From NCBI GenBank assembly GCA_019415425.1, contig DXZF01000062.1, positions 1 to 7,659 of the forward strand: a stretch of 7,659 nt of DNA, given 5' to 3'. The notes under the pieces were generated by a model. The model searched no databases and had not been told where the DNA came from. It saw nothing but the letters and a program-made list of their open reading frames with translations. The position numbers were made by a program, and so were the translations under genes. Below are positions 5,670-7,659 of the stretch, one piece after another; within the stretch, counting starts at the first letter, position 1; each line of letters begins with the position of its first letter. Source of the DNA: Bacillota bacterium (GTDB lineage: Bacteria; Bacillota; Clostridia; Christensenellales; QAND01).

Positions 5670-7247
5670 AGCGGGAGCGAATGCCGTCATGATTTGAAAG
5701 GCCGTCCTGATTCCGTCCGCCCCGGCGCTGACGATGCCGCCCGCATAGCCCGCGCCCTCGCCCGCCGGATACAGCCCACCAATGCCCGGCGCCTGCCGAT
5801 CTTCCCCGCGCAGGATGCGCACGGGGGCGCTGGTGCGCATCTCCACGCCGGTCAGCACCGCGTCCGGCCGGTCAAACCCGCGCAATTTGCGGCCAAACTG
5901 CGCGAACGCCCCGGCCAGCCCCTGTGCGACAAACGCCGGCAGCAATGCGTTCAGCTCCGCGCCCGCCACGCCGCGCGGATAGCTGGGCTGCACATCGCCA
6001 AAGCCCACCGTCTTGCGGTGCGCAAGGAAATCGTCCAGCCGCTGCGCGGGCGCCACATAGTCGCGCGCATAGTCGTACGCGCGCTTTTCCCACTGCCGTT
6101 GGAACGCCACGCCGCTGAGCGCCTCCGCCCCGCAGTCCTCCTGCCGCACCTGCACCACCACGGCGGCATTGGCGTTTTCCCCATCGCGCGCATGTTCGCT
6201 CATGCCGTTGACGCACAGGTGCCCGCCCTGCGAGATGGACGGCACCACCATTCCGCCGGGGCACATGCAAAACGTATACACGCCGCGCGTTCCGACCTGC
6301 GCCGTCAGCGCGTATTCCGCCGCGCCCAGCGCCGGGTGCCCCGCATACGCCCCGTACTGTACCCGATCGATCATCGCCTGCGGGTGTTCCACGCGCACGC
6401 CCACGGCAAACGGCTTGAACGCCAGCTGCGCGCCCAGCCGCTGCATCATCGCGTACACGTCGCGCGCGCTGTGCCCGGTGGCCAGCACCGCCTGCGTGCA
6501 CGGCAGGTGCACGACCTGCCCGCCACACTGGTAGATCACCTCGTATAGACGCCCATCGCGCACGCCCAGGTCCACCACATGGGCGCCGTTGTGCCAGCTG
6601 CCGCCCATCTGCACGATGTGCTGTTTGAGCCGCGCGATCACATCCGTCAGCCGATCGGTACCGATATGCGGCTTTGCCAGATAACCGATTTCCCGCGGCG
6701 CACCGTGCGCCATCAGGCCCTGCAGCACCAGGTCCGCAAACCCATCGCGCCCGCGCGCGGTCAATTTGCCATCTGAAAAGGCGCCGGCGCCGCCGTCGCC
6801 AAAGAGGACGTTGTTCTCTTCCCGGTGCGGCGCGCCTGCAAAAAACGCCTGCACCTGCTGCCGGCGATTGCGCACGTCCTGCCCGCGTTCCAGCACGATG
6901 GGCCGGTATCCGTGTTGCGCCAGCGTCAGCGCACAGAACAGCCCGCACGGACCCGCGCCAATGACCACCGGCCGGTGCGGCATCGGGCGGTCGCCCCGTA
7001 CAAGCGCGGGCCTTTGCGGCGGCGCTACCGTCTGCACGTTCCCGCGCAACCGCACGCCCTGTTTGACCTGCACGGCCAGCGTGTACGACAGGCGCACCTG
7101 CCCCCTGCGCGCATCGATGCTCTGGCGCAGGATCTGCAACCCCGCCACCTGGGCGGCGTCGATTCCCAACGCCCGCGCCGCGGCGCGCGGCAACTCGCTC
7201 TTTTGGCAATCCAGGGACTGTGTCACCTGCACGCGTACGCTCTGCAA
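5646..7247 (-). CDS. COG2509-type NAD(P)/FAD-dependent dehydrogenase
   Basis: This 533-residue flavoprotein has the length expected of the uncharacterised FAD-dependent dehydrogenases (COG2509). Residues 1-90 form the N-terminal alpha/beta domain typical of the family. The FAD-binding Rossmann motif follows: VVIGAGPCG (94-102) with the ribose-binding Glu120 (VLERG). Then come the family motifs NVLFGDGGAGAFSDGKL (146-162), CMCPGG near residue 330 and YPAGEGAGYAGG about 40 residues from the C-terminus. The substrate and physiological role are not established for the family. The start is TTG at 7245-7247, supported by AGGAGG 7 nt upstream. An ATG at 7252-7254 is in another frame and overlaps this spacing. 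The gene sits directly behind the YbbR-domain gene and its terminator, and no promoter of its own is visible. Confidence 0.92.
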   Translation of the reverse strand: MQSVRVQVTQSLDCQKSELPRAAARALGIDAAQVAGLQILRQSIDARRGQVRLSYTLAVQVKQGVRLRGNVQTVAPPQRPALVRGDRPMPHRPVVIGAGPCGLFCALTLAQHGYRPIVLERGQDVRNRRQQVQAFFAGAPHREENNVLFGDGGAGAFSDGKLTARGRDGFADLVLQGLMAHGAPREIGYLAKPHIGTDRLTDVIARLKQHIVQMGGSWHNGAHVVDLGVRDGRLYEVIYQCGGQVVHLPCTQAVLATGHSARDVYAMMQRLGAQLAFKPFAVGVRVEHPQAMIDRVQYGAYAGHPALGAAEYALTAQVGTRGVYTFCMCPGGMVVPSISQGGHLCVNGMSEHARDGENANAAVVVQVRQEDCGAEALSGVAFQRQWEKRAYDYARDYVAPAQRLDDFLAHRKTVGFGDVQPSYPRGVAGAELNALLPAFVAQGLAGAFAQFGRKLRGFDRPDAVLTGVEMRTSAPVRILRGEDRQAPGIGGLYPAGEGAGYAGGIVSAGADGIRTAFQIMTAFAPALTEQSDI

Positions 7248-7264
7248 CGCCCATCCTCCTCTTC

Positions 7265-7293
7265 AAAAAAGGCCGGAGGGCATCCGGCCTTTT
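7265..7293 (-). terminator. Intrinsic terminator between the YbbR gene and the FAD dehydrogenase gene
   Basis: A perfect 11-bp stem pairs 7267-7277 (AAAAGGCCGGA) with 7283-7293 (TCCGGCCTTTT) around a 5-nt loop. On the minus strand it ends in TTTTTT (7265-7270). The symmetric A and T ends would also let it work on the plus strand, though no plus-strand gene is seen. The next gene's ribosome binding site starts 4 nt after the T-tract. Confidence 0.9.
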
Positions 7294-7317
7294 GTCTGAT
7301 TCCGCTTGCGCCCACCT

Positions 7318-7659
7318 CTACGTTCCGGGGATGAGCTGCACGGTCGGCTCGACCGCGCTGATGTACACCGTCATCCGAATGGGCGTCTGCCCCAACAGCC
7401 GCACGCCATCGGGCAGCGACAGCTCGACGTCGTACGTGCGCGAAGCGCTGTCGCCCGACAGGCGCACCAGTTCAATGCCCACGGTCTCCATCGTCTCCAG
7501 CACGTCGGCATTGCCGACCAGCTCCACAGTCTGCGGAGTAAAGCTGATCCCGGCCACTGCGTATCCCTCCGCCACGTCTTCCGGGTTCTGCAGGCACAGC
7601 TGGACGTCTGTGGAGATGGGCACCGTCTTTTTGCCCAGCACCGTCATCTGCACCGTCAC
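7318..7659 (-). CDS. YbbR-domain protein, C-terminal part (5' end outside window)
   Basis: Only the last 113 residues are present, ending at the TAG at 7318-7320. The reading frame is open to the right edge, and the first codon seen (GTG) is most likely internal. The segment shows the YbbR repeat pattern: a beta-strand opening with TVQMTVLGKK, then AGISFTPQTVELVGNADVL, then VGIELVRLSG and an ending LPDGVRLLGQTPIRMTVYIS. YbbR (CdaR) proteins are membrane-anchored extracytoplasmic regulators of the cyclic-di-AMP synthase CdaA in Bacillota, usually encoded next to cdaA and glmM. Upstream genes here are outside the window, so cdaA is not confirmed. A terminator follows 25 nt after the stop. Confidence 0.83.
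   Translation of the reverse strand: MTVQMTVLGKKTVPISTDVQLCLQNPEDVAEGYAVAGISFTPQTVELVGNADVLETMETVGIELVRLSGDSASRTYDVELSLPDGVRLLGQTPIRMTVYISAVEPTVQLIPGT

Noticed and set aside
5592..6548. 318-codon plus-strand open frame
   Set aside because: Antisense to the FAD dehydrogenase, with the same Arg/His/Ala-rich shadow composition.
5872..7266. 464-codon minus-strand frame overlapping the FAD dehydrogenase, with an ATG near the same ribosome binding site
   Set aside because: It is a Gly/Ala/Arg-rich alternate frame. The family motifs (GAGPCG, GGAGAFSDGK) are in the TTG-initiated frame instead.

Overview
The window looks like a chromosomal segment of a G+C-rich anaerobic Bacillota (Clostridia-type) bacterium. 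The grounds are a ferredoxin-dependent 2-oxoacid oxidoreductase operon, a BlaI/BlaR1-type regulator pair, a YbbR-domain protein, strong AGGAGG-type ribosome binding sites, TTG start codons, and sigma-70/A promoters of the TTGACA/TATAAT type. No finer taxonomy can be supported from the sequence alone. Every gene I accept is on the minus strand, so transcription runs from the right end of the window to the left. The long plus-strand open frames are antisense shadows caused by high G+C.

Layout in the direction of transcription. (1) 7659-7318: C-terminal part of a YbbR-domain protein (5' end outside the window), followed by a strong intrinsic terminator. (2) 7247-5646: a COG2509-type FAD-dependent dehydrogenase with a TTG start, whose ribosome binding site begins only 4 nt after the terminator T-tract. 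(3) 5589-5008: an unrecognised membrane-anchored protein with its own consensus promoter, whose -35 box lies in the 3' end of the dehydrogenase gene, and followed by a terminator. (4) 4925-4251: a small P-loop NTPase of the MinD/CobQ-like type. (5) 4166-1608: a four-gene operon in the order ferredoxin (delta), alpha, beta, gamma, encoding a 2-oxoacid:ferredoxin oxidoreductase closest in appearance to the branched-chain (VorB-type) enzymes. It has a consensus promoter in front and a 13-bp hairpin terminator behind. (6) 1454 to the left edge: a BlaI/MecI-type repressor overlapping by ATGA with a BlaR1/MecR1-type M56 metallopeptidase sensor that runs off the window. Their promoter carries a perfect 8+8 bp palindrome and a further half-site over the -10 box, which fits autoregulation.

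The kor/vor genes should make one complex that oxidatively decarboxylates a 2-oxoacid to acyl-CoA and reduces ferredoxin. The adjacent NTPase may serve that complex, but this is only a context argument. The BlaI/BlaR1 pair is a self-contained sensing module whose effector gene is not in view. I found no RNA genes, insertion sequences, CRISPR arrays or attachment sites. All intergenic stretches are shorter than 150 bases. The candidates for new biology are modest: the NTPase beside the oxidoreductase, the unrecognised membrane-anchored protein, and two cases where a terminator hairpin sits directly in front of the next gene's ribosome binding site.
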